Assembly (NCBI GenBank): GCA_009786045.1 | Contig: WQTY01000068.1 | Coordinates: 1 to 8,904, forward strand | Reading direction: 5' to 3' | Source of the DNA: Pseudomonadota bacterium | GTDB taxonomy: Bacteria > Myxococcota_A > Bradymonadia > UBA4248 | DNA: 8,904 bases | Shown here: positions 1-7,261 of the stretch, piece by piece | Layout of the letters: each line of letters opens with the position of its first letter | Numbering within the stretch: the stretch's first letter is position 1 | Program-made: the position numbers and the translations under genes | The notes under the pieces: model-generated | The model's input: the letters and a program-made list of their open reading frames with translations, nothing else | What the model was told of the DNA's origin: nothing | Database searches by the model: none

Positions 1-1
1 G

Positions 2-466
2 GGCTTCATCGACAACGATGGGAACCTGTGGGTCACTGGCCGGGTCAAAGAACAATACAAACTCGAAAACGGCAAATACGTCGTCCCAAGCGTCCTCGAA
101 AGTAAAATCTGCGCTTCCAGCATCATCGAAAATGCTATCGTCCTTGGCGCCGGAAAACCCTATAACGTCGCTCTCATTCAGCCATCCTCCGACTTCCTTG
201 AGTCATTCAAAGCTGAGCACCATCTGATCAATGCTGCACCTGAAACACTTCAGAACAATCCCAAACTGCGCGACCTTATTGCCACCGAACTCAAGAACAC
301 CTGCGAGAGATTCAGAGGCTACGAACGTCCCCAGAAATTTGCCATCATTCTCAATGAACCAAGTATTGCCAATGGCCTGCTCACACCAACGCTCAAACTC
401 AAAAGACGCGAAGTCGAAAAGCAATACCACAGCTTAATCGCCTCGCTCTACACCCATGCAAACTGA
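2..466 (+). CDS. Long-chain acyl-CoA ligase (AMP-binding family), 3' end only
   Basis: This is the last 154 codons of an ATP-dependent fatty acid:CoA ligase, which makes acyl-AMP and then acyl-CoA. The gene begins off the left edge. The fragment is the C-terminal part of an adenylate-forming enzyme. It opens with G-F-I-D-N-D-G-N-L-W, then has the hinge block G-R-V-K-E-Q-Y-K-L-E-N-G-K-Y-V-V-P (about residues 13-29 of the fragment). It ends with the A10-like motif L-T-P-T-L-K-L-K-R-R-E-V, which carries the catalytic-type lysine region. The same blocks occur in the same order in the complete ligase at 807-2579, and by eye about half of the aligned residues are identical, so the two are tandem paralogues. 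There is no break before the TGA at 464-466. Substrate chain length cannot be read from this portion. Confidence 0.9.
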   Translation, partial: GFIDNDGNLWVTGRVKEQYKLENGKYVVPSVLESKICASSIIENAIVLGAGKPYNVALIQPSSDFLESFKAEHHLINAAPETLQNNPKLRDLIATELKNTCERFRGYERPQKFAIILNEPSIANGLLTPTLKLKRREVEKQYHSLIASLYTHAN

Positions 467-806
467 TCCACAACATGAGGCGTCCGTCATTTCCGGGCTT
501 CCGCCCGGCTGAATCGTATAGTAAACTGAGCACAGAGGGTCGAAAGCAGGTACCAAAACACCAATGCCTGCTGTGAATATTTTGTGTTTCAAGACGTCTG
601 TTCATTTCCATCGGCTAAGAAAAGGAGATGGACAGAGTCATTGAGGCGACGAAAGCAAACCTGAAGGAACACAAGCAGCATCGCGAGCAAATCCCTTCTG
701 CTGTGTCACGATTGTCGACGCGTTTCTTTTAACACAAACCACGCAAGTCAGACATGGCACGCTTCGATGCTACGTCTCACTGCCATCATTGTCAGGTTGT
801 ACACTT
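467..806. other. 340-bp gap between the tandem acyl-CoA ligase genes
   Basis: I see no convincing gene here. The gap holds a GC-rich hairpin at 493-508 just after the first ligase, a small open frame at 628-732 (34 codons) whose AAGGAG runs directly into its ATG, and an ATG at 754 that opens a frame overlapping the ligase out of phase. No clear -35/-10 pair precedes the second ligase. The gap is long enough for the second gene to have its own promoter. Confidence 0.5.
493..508 (+). terminator. Possible hairpin terminator after the first ligase
   Basis: A perfect 6-bp stem (ccgggc at 493-498 with gcccgg at 503-508) closes a ttcc tetraloop, 26 bp past the ligase stop. No T-run follows, so it is either a weak terminator or simply an mRNA 3'-end stabilising hairpin. 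Confidence 0.3.
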
Positions 807-2579
807 ATGTCAGAGTATCGGAATCTGGCCGAACTTATGCAAGTCTCGGCAAAACGTTTTGCGAATCGACCCATGTTTGGCGTCAAAGCCGCCGGAAAAT
901 ATCAGTGGATATCTTACGCAGACTTTGACCTCAGGATGCGCAAACTCCGAGCTGCCCTCCGACGTATGGGCATCGGCAAGGGCGACGTCGTAGGCATCAT
1001 CGCCAATAACTCCGTCCCCTTCGCCATGACTGTCTATGCCACTTACGGGCTGGGAGGCATCATCGTCCCCATGTACGAAGTGCAAAAAACCCAGGACTGG
1101 GACTATATCCTCAAAGATTCAAAAGCAAAGCTCGTCCTTGTAGGCAATGACACCATCAAAGCACAAATTGAAGACTTAAAAATCGATACCCTCCAGCATA
1201 TCATCACTGTCCAGCCAGGTCAGGCAAATCGCGAGGATGCTTTCGAGCGCATTGTCCAGGATGAAGCCCCCCTGGGAGATATCGACGTTGACATCGACCC
1301 CGAAAATATTGCCGATATCCTCTATACGAGCGGCACAACCGGGCTGCCAAAAGGCGTCGTCCTTTCGCACAAAAACATCGTCGAAAACGTCGTCCGAACA
1401 GAAACAGGCTTTGGTATCGGCCCCAACGATCGTTCCCTCACCTTCCTCCCCTGGGCACACGCCTTTGGAAAAACCGTTGAGCTGCACATCTTCCCTGCAT
1501 TCGGGCTGGCCATCGGACTGGCCGAATCACCGCGAACAATCGTCCAAAACCTCAAAGAGGTCAACCCCACTGTCCTCGTGGCCGTCCCCAAGGTCTTTAA
1601 TAAGGTTTATGACACGATCCACAAAATGACGCGCAAAAAACCCATCGTCAAACAGCTCTTCAATTACACCGAAGAAATTGCCCAACAATCCCACACGCGT
1701 AAACTGACGGCTTTCGAAAAAGTCCAGCAAGGCGTTCTGACTCGCCTCATAGGCAAGAAAATTCGTGCAGCCTTCGGAAGCTCCCTGCGATTCTGCATCA
1801 GCGGCGGCGCAGCCCTCCCCATCGAAGTCGCCCAATTCTTCTACAACTTCGGCATCACCATCTACGAAGGCTACGGCCTGACCGAAACCTCCCCCATCAT
1901 CGCCGTCAATAAACCCAACAACCTCCGCCTTGGCAGCGTCGGCAAACCCCTCGAAGGCATTAACGTCTGGATCGACCGAGACCCCGATCAGCCCAACGCC
2001 AGACAAGGCGAAGTTGTCGCCGGCGGTCCATGCATCATGAAGGGATACCACGGCGACGATGCCGCCAATGCTGAGGTTCTCAACGAAAAACACGAACTGA
2101 GAACAGGCGACACAGGCTATCTCGACGAGGATGGCTACCTCTGGCTCACCGGACGCGTCAAAGAGCAATACAAACTCGAAAACGGCAAATACGTTGTCCC
2201 AAGCGCCATCGAAGCCAAAATCGCCACCTCACCCGACATCGAAACCGCCATCATCTTTGGCAACGGCAAACCCTACAACATCGCCATCCTTCAGCCGGCG
2301 CCAGACTACATCGAAGATTTCCTCGAAACAAACGGCCTGCGCGACCTCACCCAAAAAGCCATCGAACACCACCCTGCGCTTCGAAAACAATTGTCCAGAA
2401 CGCTGCAGGAAAAATGCACAGAACTGAGAGGCTACGAAAAACCCCAAAAGTTCATCATAACACTCGACGAATTCACCATACAAAATGGCCTCCTGACACC
2501 ATCGTTCAAAATTAAACGCCGGGAAGTCGAAAGCAAATACGCTGAAGCCATCTCTGAACTCTATAAAACGGGTCTTTAG
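807..2579 (+). CDS. Long-chain acyl-CoA ligase (ACSL/FadD-like, AMP-binding family)
   Basis: This cytosolic or membrane-associated enzyme activates long-chain fatty acids: fatty acid + ATP + CoA gives acyl-CoA + AMP + PPi. The protein is 590 aa, the usual length for the COG1022-type family. Visible motifs are the P-loop Y-T-S-G-T-T-G-L-P-K-G (173-183), A5 G-Y-G-L-T-E-T (355-361), T-G-D (433-435) with the ribose-binding Asp, hinge G-R-V-K-E-Q-Y-K-L-E-N-G-K-Y-V-V-P (449-465), and the C-terminal T-P-S-F-K-I-K-R (564-571) carrying the A10-type lysine. All key motifs look intact. I chose ATG 807 because the protein then begins M-S-E-Y-R-N-L-A-E-L. A TTG at 789 would add six residues, and only a weak AGG (794-796) precedes 807. 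The gene follows a paralogue on the same strand and ends just before a hairpin cluster. Codons are strongly C-ending. The family assignment is firm. The exact substrate is unknown, since bile-acid, very-long-chain and aromatic acyl ligases share these motifs. Confidence 0.93.
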   Translation: MSEYRNLAELMQVSAKRFANRPMFGVKAAGKYQWISYADFDLRMRKLRAALRRMGIGKGDVVGIIANNSVPFAMTVYATYGLGGIIVPMYEVQKTQDWDYILKDSKAKLVLVGNDTIKAQIEDLKIDTLQHIITVQPGQANREDAFERIVQDEAPLGDIDVDIDPENIADILYTSGTTGLPKGVVLSHKNIVENVVRTETGFGIGPNDRSLTFLPWAHAFGKTVELHIFPAFGLAIGLAESPRTIVQNLKEVNPTVLVAVPKVFNKVYDTIHKMTRKKPIVKQLFNYTEEIAQQSHTRKLTAFEKVQQGVLTRLIGKKIRAAFGSSLRFCISGGAALPIEVAQFFYNFGITIYEGYGLTETSPIIAVNKPNNLRLGSVGKPLEGINVWIDRDPDQPNARQGEVVAGGPCIMKGYHGDDAANAEVLNEKHELRTGDTGYLDEDGYLWLTGRVKEQYKLENGKYVVPSAIEAKIATSPDIETAIIFGNGKPYNIAILQPAPDYIEDFLETNGLRDLTQKAIEHHPALRKQLSRTLQEKCTELRGYEKPQKFIITLDEFTIQNGLLTPSFKIKRREVESKYAEAISELYKTGL

Positions 2580-2584
2580 CTGAA

Positions 2585-2730
2585 GGGGGAAGCTTCCCCC
2601 CTGCGCCACCCCGCAACGCCCCGCTGTCCCCCTCTCTGAGGGGGATGTCGGCACCTCCCTCGAAGAGGAAGATTTTGCCGACAGGGGGTGCCCCCCACAC
2701 ACCCTGCGATACTTCGCATCGCTTGTGGGG
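2585..2730. repeat. Cluster of GC-rich hairpins (REP-like palindromic element)
   Basis: Several inverted repeats follow one another: ggggg-aagctt-ccccc (2585-2600, a perfect palindrome starting 6 bp past the ligase stop); tccccctc/gaggggga (2627-2634 with 2638-2645, loop tct); tgtcggca/tgccgaca (2646-2653 with 2676-2683) enclosing a nested cctc/gagg hairpin (2658-2668); and ccccaca/tgtgggg (2693-2699 with 2724-2730) enclosing gcgat/atcgc (2706-2722). The C-rich stem, nested stem and G-rich end resemble REP/BIME-like palindromic repeats dispersed in many bacterial genomes. There is no T-run, so they are not classical terminators, although they lie between convergent genes and would probably block 3' exonucleases. 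Only one copy lies in the window, so dispersal is inferred. Confidence 0.6.
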
Positions 2731-2793
2731 AGGGACTCCTTGCTTCTTGAAACCATTTGCAAATCAAAAGGTGGGCAGAAGATCCTCTAAATT

Positions 2794-2863
2794 CCCCTCC
2801 TTTGGAGGGGTGGCGCAGAGCGCCGGGGTGGTTCTGTAGTGGCGCAGCACGCTACGCCACTAC
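2794..2863. repeat. Second hairpin group (cccctcc-ttt-ggagggg type repeat)
   Basis: Three adjacent perfect hairpins are present: cccctcc/ggagggg (2794-2800 with 2804-2810, loop ttt), ggcgc/gcgcc (2812-2816 with 2820-2824, loop aga), and gtagtggcg/cgccactac (2836-2844 with 2855-2863, 10-nt loop). The last ends 7 bp before the stop of the minus-strand LprI gene and could stabilise or terminate that transcript. The first two plus the following ggggtggtt look like a compact dispersed palindromic unit. Function is inferred from shape only. Confidence 0.55.
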
Positions 2864-2869
2864 CAGATG

Positions 2870-3265
2870 CTACATCGACGAACAACTCACATCGCTGTCA
2901 TCGCACGCTGCCATTTTTTTCAATTCAACAAACCTGGCCCGCGTTTTCTCCGTCAGACATATCGCATAAAGCATCGAATACATGCTGCCGCCTTCGTAGA
3001 CAGATACCTCAAATTTGCAATGCAAATCACGGTATTTGAGCCATGCAGCCTGCACAGCCTCAAATGCCTTTTGTCTCTGGCGATCACTCAAAGAAGCACG
3101 AAGAACGTGATAAACTTGGTCGAGTTCTTTTTGTGCAACTTTATATTCGTTGCCATAGCACTCATTCAAATCAACTTGTGTCACCTTATCATCGCAAGGG
3201 TCTGCCCACGCAGTTGCGCAGAGAATTGATAAAATTAATGCAGCGAAGAGTTTTATAGCGTTCAT
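2870..3265 (-). CDS. LprI/DUF1311-family secreted protein (lysozyme-inhibitor-like)
   Basis: The product is 131 aa. Residues 1-21 form a Sec signal peptide: a lysine, a hydrophobic core and an A-W-A cleavage site before D22. The mature part fits the LprI N-terminal domain (PF07007, DUF1311): C-D-D-K-V-T-Q-V-D-L-N-E-C at 24-36, a helical stretch with K-E-L-D-Q-V-Y, then A-W-L-K-Y-R-D-L-H-C (74-83), E-G-G-S (91-94) and a late Cys (103). Members are exported to the periplasm or cell envelope. The mycobacterial founder LprI inhibits lysozyme, but most members are uncharacterised. The mature protein has six cysteines (24, 36, 83, 103, 121, 128), so disulfides are likely. The ATG is at 3263-3265 behind a weak GGA. 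It lies downstream of the hydrolase gene on the same strand, separated by a terminator, so it probably has its own promoter, which I could not place. An inhibitor of the neighbouring hydrolase is a guess. Confidence 0.85.
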   Translation of the reverse strand: MNAIKLFAALILSILCATAWADPCDDKVTQVDLNECYGNEYKVAQKELDQVYHVLRASLSDRQRQKAFEAVQAAWLKYRDLHCKFEVSVYEGGSMYSMLYAICLTEKTRARFVELKKMAACDDSDVSCSSM

Positions 3266-3280
3266 CGTGATCCAGAAATC

Positions 3281-3305
3281 AAAAAGCCCCCATACTGAGG
3301 GGGCT
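3281..3305 (-). terminator. Intrinsic terminator of the LysM hydrolase gene
   Basis: Read on the minus strand, a 7-bp stem agccccc/gggggct (plus-strand arms 3285-3291 and 3299-3305, 7-nt loop) runs directly into TTTTT (3281-3285). It lies about 57 bp past the hydrolase stop and 16 bp before the LprI start codon. It should end most hydrolase transcripts and so uncouple the two genes, unless read-through occurs. Confidence 0.85.
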
Positions 3306-3361
3306 ATTGTCAGAAAACTTATACTGCTCAGACAGCAACTTTTTAAGCATCAAACTTGGAA

Positions 3362-4507
3362 CTAATCCGTCAGTTCTATACCGCCATTCCATCCCCACGA
3401 GTTAAAGCTGAATTTGCTATCAGCTCTTGTAATATGACTCAGGGTTTCTTCCACCACAGCTTTGGTAACATGGCAAATTTTGTTATCGCCGATATGTAAA
3501 CCAACATGTCCATATTTTGCGCCGTTTGTTGTCGTGGAATTGAAGTAAACTGCAGCACCACGTGGGATATCGGACAAGGAAGTGCTCACCTTCCACGCCT
3601 CTTGAGCATCTTTAGCAGAGTTCTTACTATGACGAGGTTTTACAGCTGCCAACGCGCAGTCTGCCACGAAGCCTTGGCAATAGGTCATCTTCTTATCTGC
3701 GTTATAGTAATTCAAACTGCCTTTTTTATTCTTGGCAAAGGTGATGGCTTCTTCGGCTTTGCCAGTGCCACCTGATGAGCCAGCAGAGCTATTCGCCGAT
3801 TTTTTTGGCACAACTAACCCAGCTTTACCCGCTGAACCGCCTGCGAACTTCCCGTCTATATCTTTTTCCGCTGTAAATACTGTTTTTTGCCAGGCACCGA
3901 TAGCATGAATCAATTCATCGCTCATTTCACCTGTCTGCGGAAAACTCACAATACCCTGAATTTGTTTAATGAAATCTGCCTGATAGTGCGCACCACCGCC
4001 ACTTTCATACCACTTTTTTGCATCTTTCAATTTAGCGTCGGAGAGCATAAATTTTTCTGTTGATGCCTGGGGAGCAGACGGTTGTGATACTTCGGGCATC
4101 TCGATTGGTTGTACTTCGGCTGGCTTCGCATCAACTGACTGCGCTTCAGCCGAAGTCTCGACTTTGACCGGAGCCGGAATGTTTGCCTGACTTTGCGGCA
4201 CAGACGCACCCGATCCGGACGGAATCTTAATCTCCTGACCAACGCTGATCGCACTCGCATTTTTGATGCCATTGTATGCTGCAAGCGCCTGATAACCACC
4301 TGGGACATTGTACTTCGTCGCAATCTTCGACAAGTTGTCTCCTCTGACGACTTTGTGAATCTGATCACCACCTCCAACCGCATTATCCTGCGTCATACCC
4401 TCATTTCTGACACTCGGATCCGATTGGTTGACGCCCTGAGTAGCCACCTCGTTTGTCTGGATCTTATCAGCAACGGCCATGGTTTGAGTTAGCGCTTGAT
4501 TCGACAT
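3362..4507 (-). CDS. LysM and NlpC/P60- or CHAP-like peptidoglycan hydrolase without signal peptide
   Basis: The product is 381 aa. Residues 1-48 are polar and probably disordered, with no hydrophobic signal peptide. A LysM domain (about 50-96, V-V-R-G-D-N-L-S-K-I to V-G-Q-E-I-K-I-P) binds glycan. A Pro/Ala/Glu/Ser-rich linker (about 97-150) follows. Residues 155-222 resemble a peptidoglycan-binding-like helical domain, with A-I-G-A-W-Q-K and D-I-D-G-K. A Gly/Ser linker precedes a papain-fold hydrolase (about 250-381) with candidate nucleophile Cys277 in Y-C-Q-G-F-V and His334 in Y-G-H-V-G-L-H-I-G-D, the Cys/His pattern of NlpC/P60 and CHAP endopeptidases or amidases. I chose ATG 4505-4507 over the GTG one codon upstream because GAGG (4515-4518 on the plus strand) is 7 nt away. 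A promoter and terminator bracket the gene, so it is probably monocistronic. It is divergent from the AAA+ ATPase. Lack of a Sec signal suggests a lysis protein, prophage remnant or a cargo exported by a specialised machine. Codons are more mixed than in the large plus-strand genes. Confidence 0.82.
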   Translation of the reverse strand: MSNQALTQTMAVADKIQTNEVATQGVNQSDPSVRNEGMTQDNAVGGGDQIHKVVRGDNLSKIATKYNVPGGYQALAAYNGIKNASAISVGQEIKIPSGSGASVPQSQANIPAPVKVETSAEAQSVDAKPAEVQPIEMPEVSQPSAPQASTEKFMLSDAKLKDAKKWYESGGGAHYQADFIKQIQGIVSFPQTGEMSDELIHAIGAWQKTVFTAEKDIDGKFAGGSAGKAGLVVPKKSANSSAGSSGGTGKAEEAITFAKNKKGSLNYYNADKKMTYCQGFVADCALAAVKPRHSKNSAKDAQEAWKVSTSLSDIPRGAAVYFNSTTTNGAKYGHVGLHIGDNKICHVTKAVVEETLSHITRADSKFSFNSWGWNGGIELTD

Positions 4508-4514
4508 CACGACA

Positions 4515-4518
4515 CCTC
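4515..4518 (-). promoter_or_regulatory. Ribosome binding site deciding the hydrolase start
   Basis: GAGG on the minus strand lies 7 nt before ATG 4507 and only 4 nt before the alternative GTG at 4510, which favours the ATG. Confidence 0.7.
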
Positions 4519-4588
4519 ATACTTCTTTCAGAGCGACCTAGCTGCCGCCATCTGAAGCTGACACATCGCCCTTTGTTTCGATAAAAGC

Positions 4589-4616
4589 ATGCTATCCCTG
4601 AACATTCTTCTGTCAA
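4589..4616 (-). promoter_or_regulatory. Sigma70-like promoter for the hydrolase gene
   Basis: On the minus strand a perfect TTGACA -35 box (plus coordinates 4611-4616) is followed after 16 bp by TAGCAT (4589-4594, 4 of 6 to consensus). Predicted transcription begins near 4582, leaving a leader of about 75 nt. Confidence 0.6.
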
Positions 4617-4783
4617 GCACTTCATAAATAAAACATCGGTTACTTCGTTCAGGGCAGCAGGCAGCAATGTCCAATTTACAATTGTGCTGACGTTTGACAC
4701 CATGCAGCCTTGGAAACAGGCTTCAAATCTGGCACAACCTGCGGCAGCCTGCAACCTGTAGCCTGGCCACAGCCACACACATC

Positions 4784-4787
4784 GGAG
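4784..4787 (+). promoter_or_regulatory. Ribosome binding site deciding the ATPase start
   Basis: GGAG lies 6 nt before ATG 4794. The frame stays open upstream to a TTG at 4710, but the good Shine-Dalgarno and the M-S-D-T-T start make 4794 the better choice. A TTGACA at 4694-4699 has no matching -10 box at normal distance. Confidence 0.75.
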
Positions 4788-4793
4788 AGCGAC

Positions 4794-7199
4794 ATGTCAG
4801 ACACTACCAACAATACAACATTCGACGCATCACTTCCAGGTGACCATGCACTGACGAGCCCAGATTCAGGTAACTCCGACAGGGGCACTGACACCGCTAC
4901 TGAAGATGAAACACAGCATACCGCATCCGACGTACCCGATGAACCCGAGACACAAACGCTCGAATCCCAAGTTGAAGCGATATTGGCGAAATGGAAAGTA
5001 CATATCTCCGGACTTTCTGCCAAAGAACGGCACGAATTGTTGCTCAATATGCTCACCGATTACCTGCGCATGCGCCTGGCCATATACTTTCGGCGCTTCC
5101 CCGAGCGCCTCACGAGCAGCGAAAAAACCTATACGGACAGGTGCGTCGGCCGCGAAGAATTAATCACCTACATGGGCCATGTGGATAACGAAGGGCACTG
5201 TGCGAACTGGCTCACAACCCGTCATGTCCCCCCGCTCGAACTCACATGGGTTCAGCTCTTGCTCAATAAAGCACAAATTCAGGTGCTCCTTGAGCATTCC
5301 CCCGACATTCCCTTTGCAGCCATTGGGCGAAACTTTGGGCTCTCCTTTTTAGAATTTGAAATCCTCGCAACCCTCGTCATGGCCATGTCTGACGAGCGAC
5401 ACCTTCGGGCCATGACCGTCGCCTGGGCAGATTTTTCCGTGCGCCTGCCGACCGTCTCCTTCCTGTGCGGCTTGCTCGACGACCCGGATCATCCTTACGA
5501 TGACATCTTGCTTGCACTCTCCCCGCAAAGCACCCTCAGGCGCATGCGCCTCATCATCGCCCACGACCATGCCTGCTTTCCCGGATGCACGCCCCTGACC
5601 TACACGCCGCTCGTTGTCGAGCAAAGTGTCATTGAAGCATTCCAAGGCAGATCAACCATGCGCCGTTTCGCACCAAGCATCACCCTGCACCAGGAGGGGT
5701 TGCCGCTGCGTACCCTCATTGCAGACGAGACCGTGAGAGCCGAGCTCGAATACTTTATCGAAAATAAAAAAGGCCGCCTCCTCCTCGTCGGTGCACCACA
5801 TTCGGGCAGGCGTTCGCTGGTTTGCGCCCTTGCGTGCCATAAGATGAAAAAAAACATCCTTGAGATCAACCTGTCTCAGGAAATCGACCACCATCCCAAA
5901 TTCGGCCCGCGCTTTGCCGAACTCATGCGCGATGCACTTTTAAACGACGCCATGCTCATGCTGAGACTCGACAGCATTGAATCTTCAGAAACACGGCTCA
6001 AGTTATTCGAAGACGCTTGCGATCCTATTGCTAACCTCATCGAACACTTCCCCTCGCCCCTTATCCTCCTGTCAAACACCACCCACGCCGCTTTCGAGAG
6101 AGCCTTCCGAAAGCCCCCCACAATCCAGCTGCCACCGCCAACACTCGAAATGATGCGCGAAACCTGGCTTCAGGCACTCACCCCCTGGGTAGACCCAAAC
6201 GACGCCACACACATGGCCGAAACCTTCGCGCGCAATTATCAGCTTCCCCTGGGCACCATCTTCAAAATCATGCATGACGCACAACAGAGTGTCCAGCCCG
6301 AATCTCAATTCATCCAATCCCATCACATTCTTAACGAGATTCGCAAGAGCTTCGACCATCAGCTCGGAACCCTTGCAGACGTCACGGTCAGCGATGTTCA
6401 GCTCGGAGGCGTCATCCTCACCCCAAAAGCCCGCGAAGACGTCGACGAAATCCTAAAGTACGCCAAAAATCTCCACACCGTCCTCGACGCCTGGGGCTTT
6501 CGCGAACGCTCCCCCTATGGCAACGCCCTCTCCGTCCTTTTCTCCGGTCCACCAGGCACCGGCAAAACCTTCCTCGCCTGCGCCCTGGCCAACGAACTCG
6601 GAAAAGTCCTCTACCGCATCGATCTCTCCAGAGTCGTCGACAAATATATCGGCGAAACAGAAAAAAATCTCGGACGCATCTTCGACGAAGCCAGCAAAGC
6701 CCAGGCCATCATCCTGTTCGACGAAGCAGACTCGCTCTTTGCCAAACGCACCGAAGTCAAATCCTCCAACGACCGCTACGCCAACCTCGAAATCAATTAC
6801 CTTCTCCAAAAACTCGAATCCTACAATGGCATCACCATCCTCACCACAAACCTCGCCAAAAGCATCGACGATGCCTTCAGGCGCCGCATTCGCTTCATCG
6901 TCGAGTTCCCAATGCCCGATGTTCACGCCCGCATCGAACTCTGGAAACGCATGATGCCACCCCAGGCCCCGATCTCCCGCAGCATTCACTGGCACTGGCT
7001 CGCCAAAACCTTCGAAATGAGCGGCGGCCACATCCGAAACGCCGTCCTCAAGGCAAGCATCCATGCCGCCTCAAAAAACTCACCCATCACGATGAAACTC
7101 CTGGCCAAAGCCGCCGCCGACGAAGCCCGCAGCATCGGAAGCCTCTTCCGCATCAGCGATTTCGAAGACTTCGACGACGAAGATGAATTCGATGCATAA
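4794..7199 (+). CDS. Two-module AAA+ ATPase of the contractile-injection (Afp15-like) type
   Basis: The product is 801 aa. Residues 1-60 are acidic, Ser/Thr-rich and probably disordered. Residues of about 140-290 form a helical, winged-helix-like region with the pattern F-G-L-S-F-L-E-F-E-I-L (181-191), typical of large ATPases encoded in extracellular contractile injection loci and of their orphan relatives. A first AAA module has a degenerate P-loop G-A-P-H-S-G-R-R-S (333-341, Lys replaced by Arg) and a weak Walker B ending L-D-S (392-394), so it is probably inactive. The second module is intact: Walker A G-P-P-G-T-G-K-T (585-592), Walker B I-L-F-D-E-A-D (640-646), sensor-1-like T-T-N (684-686), and R-R-R at 696-698 as the arginine-finger region. 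The C-terminus is very acidic (D-F-E-D-F-D-D-E-D-E-F-D). Family members are thought to help assemble, load or remodel particles, but their exact role is poorly defined. No sheath, tube or spike gene lies in the window, so this may be an orphan or a locus edge. A general protein-remodelling ATPase is the alternative. Confidence 0.85.
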   Translation: MSDTTNNTTFDASLPGDHALTSPDSGNSDRGTDTATEDETQHTASDVPDEPETQTLESQVEAILAKWKVHISGLSAKERHELLLNMLTDYLRMRLAIYFRRFPERLTSSEKTYTDRCVGREELITYMGHVDNEGHCANWLTTRHVPPLELTWVQLLLNKAQIQVLLEHSPDIPFAAIGRNFGLSFLEFEILATLVMAMSDERHLRAMTVAWADFSVRLPTVSFLCGLLDDPDHPYDDILLALSPQSTLRRMRLIIAHDHACFPGCTPLTYTPLVVEQSVIEAFQGRSTMRRFAPSITLHQEGLPLRTLIADETVRAELEYFIENKKGRLLLVGAPHSGRRSLVCALACHKMKKNILEINLSQEIDHHPKFGPRFAELMRDALLNDAMLMLRLDSIESSETRLKLFEDACDPIANLIEHFPSPLILLSNTTHAAFERAFRKPPTIQLPPPTLEMMRETWLQALTPWVDPNDATHMAETFARNYQLPLGTIFKIMHDAQQSVQPESQFIQSHHILNEIRKSFDHQLGTLADVTVSDVQLGGVILTPKAREDVDEILKYAKNLHTVLDAWGFRERSPYGNALSVLFSGPPGTGKTFLACALANELGKVLYRIDLSRVVDKYIGETEKNLGRIFDEASKAQAIILFDEADSLFAKRTEVKSSNDRYANLEINYLLQKLESYNGITILTTNLAKSIDDAFRRRIRFIVEFPMPDVHARIELWKRMMPPQAPISRSIHWHWLAKTFEMSGGHIRNAVLKASIHAASKNSPITMKLLAKAAADEARSIGSLFRISDFEDFDDEDEFDA

Positions 7200-7220
7200 A
7201 CGATTGAGCGCATCCTGTGG

Positions 7221-7257
7221 CGCGCCCTGTTTGGCCGGTCGGCCAAATACGGGCGCG
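7221..7257 (+). terminator. Long hairpin after the ATPase gene
   Basis: A two-part stem: outer cgcgccc/gggcgcg (7221-7227 with 7251-7257) and inner tttggcc/ggccaaa (7230-7236 with 7241-7247), loop ggtc, starting 21 bp after the stop. It is very stable but has no T-run directly after it. It may act with the next hairpin to end or protect the ATPase transcript, or be a dispersed palindrome. Confidence 0.5.
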
Positions 7258-7261
7258 GCTC

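Noticed and set aside
628..732. 34-codon frame with AAGGAG upstream in the gap between the ligases
   Set aside because: The Shine-Dalgarno runs directly into the ATG with no spacer, the peptide is unremarkable and there is no supporting promoter. It is probably chance.
754..993. 79-codon ATG frame overlapping the start of the second ligase
   Set aside because: It is out of phase with the ligase, which has all family motifs. The peptide has no recognisable pattern, so it is a shadow frame.
1527..2168. 213-codon minus-strand frame inside the second ligase
   Set aside because: It mirrors the C-ending codon bias of the real gene, giving a Gly/Val/Asp/Phe-rich antisense product with no domains.
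2585..2863. CRISPR-like array
   Set aside because: The hairpins differ in sequence and there are no regularly spaced direct repeats or spacers.
4694..4722. TTGACA as a -35 box for the ATPase gene
   Set aside because: No acceptable -10 hexamer lies 16-18 bp downstream, so I did not call a promoter.
6453..7064. 203-codon minus-strand frame inside the ATPase gene
   Set aside because: It is antisense to the intact second AAA module and has the same low-complexity antisense composition, so it is not a gene.
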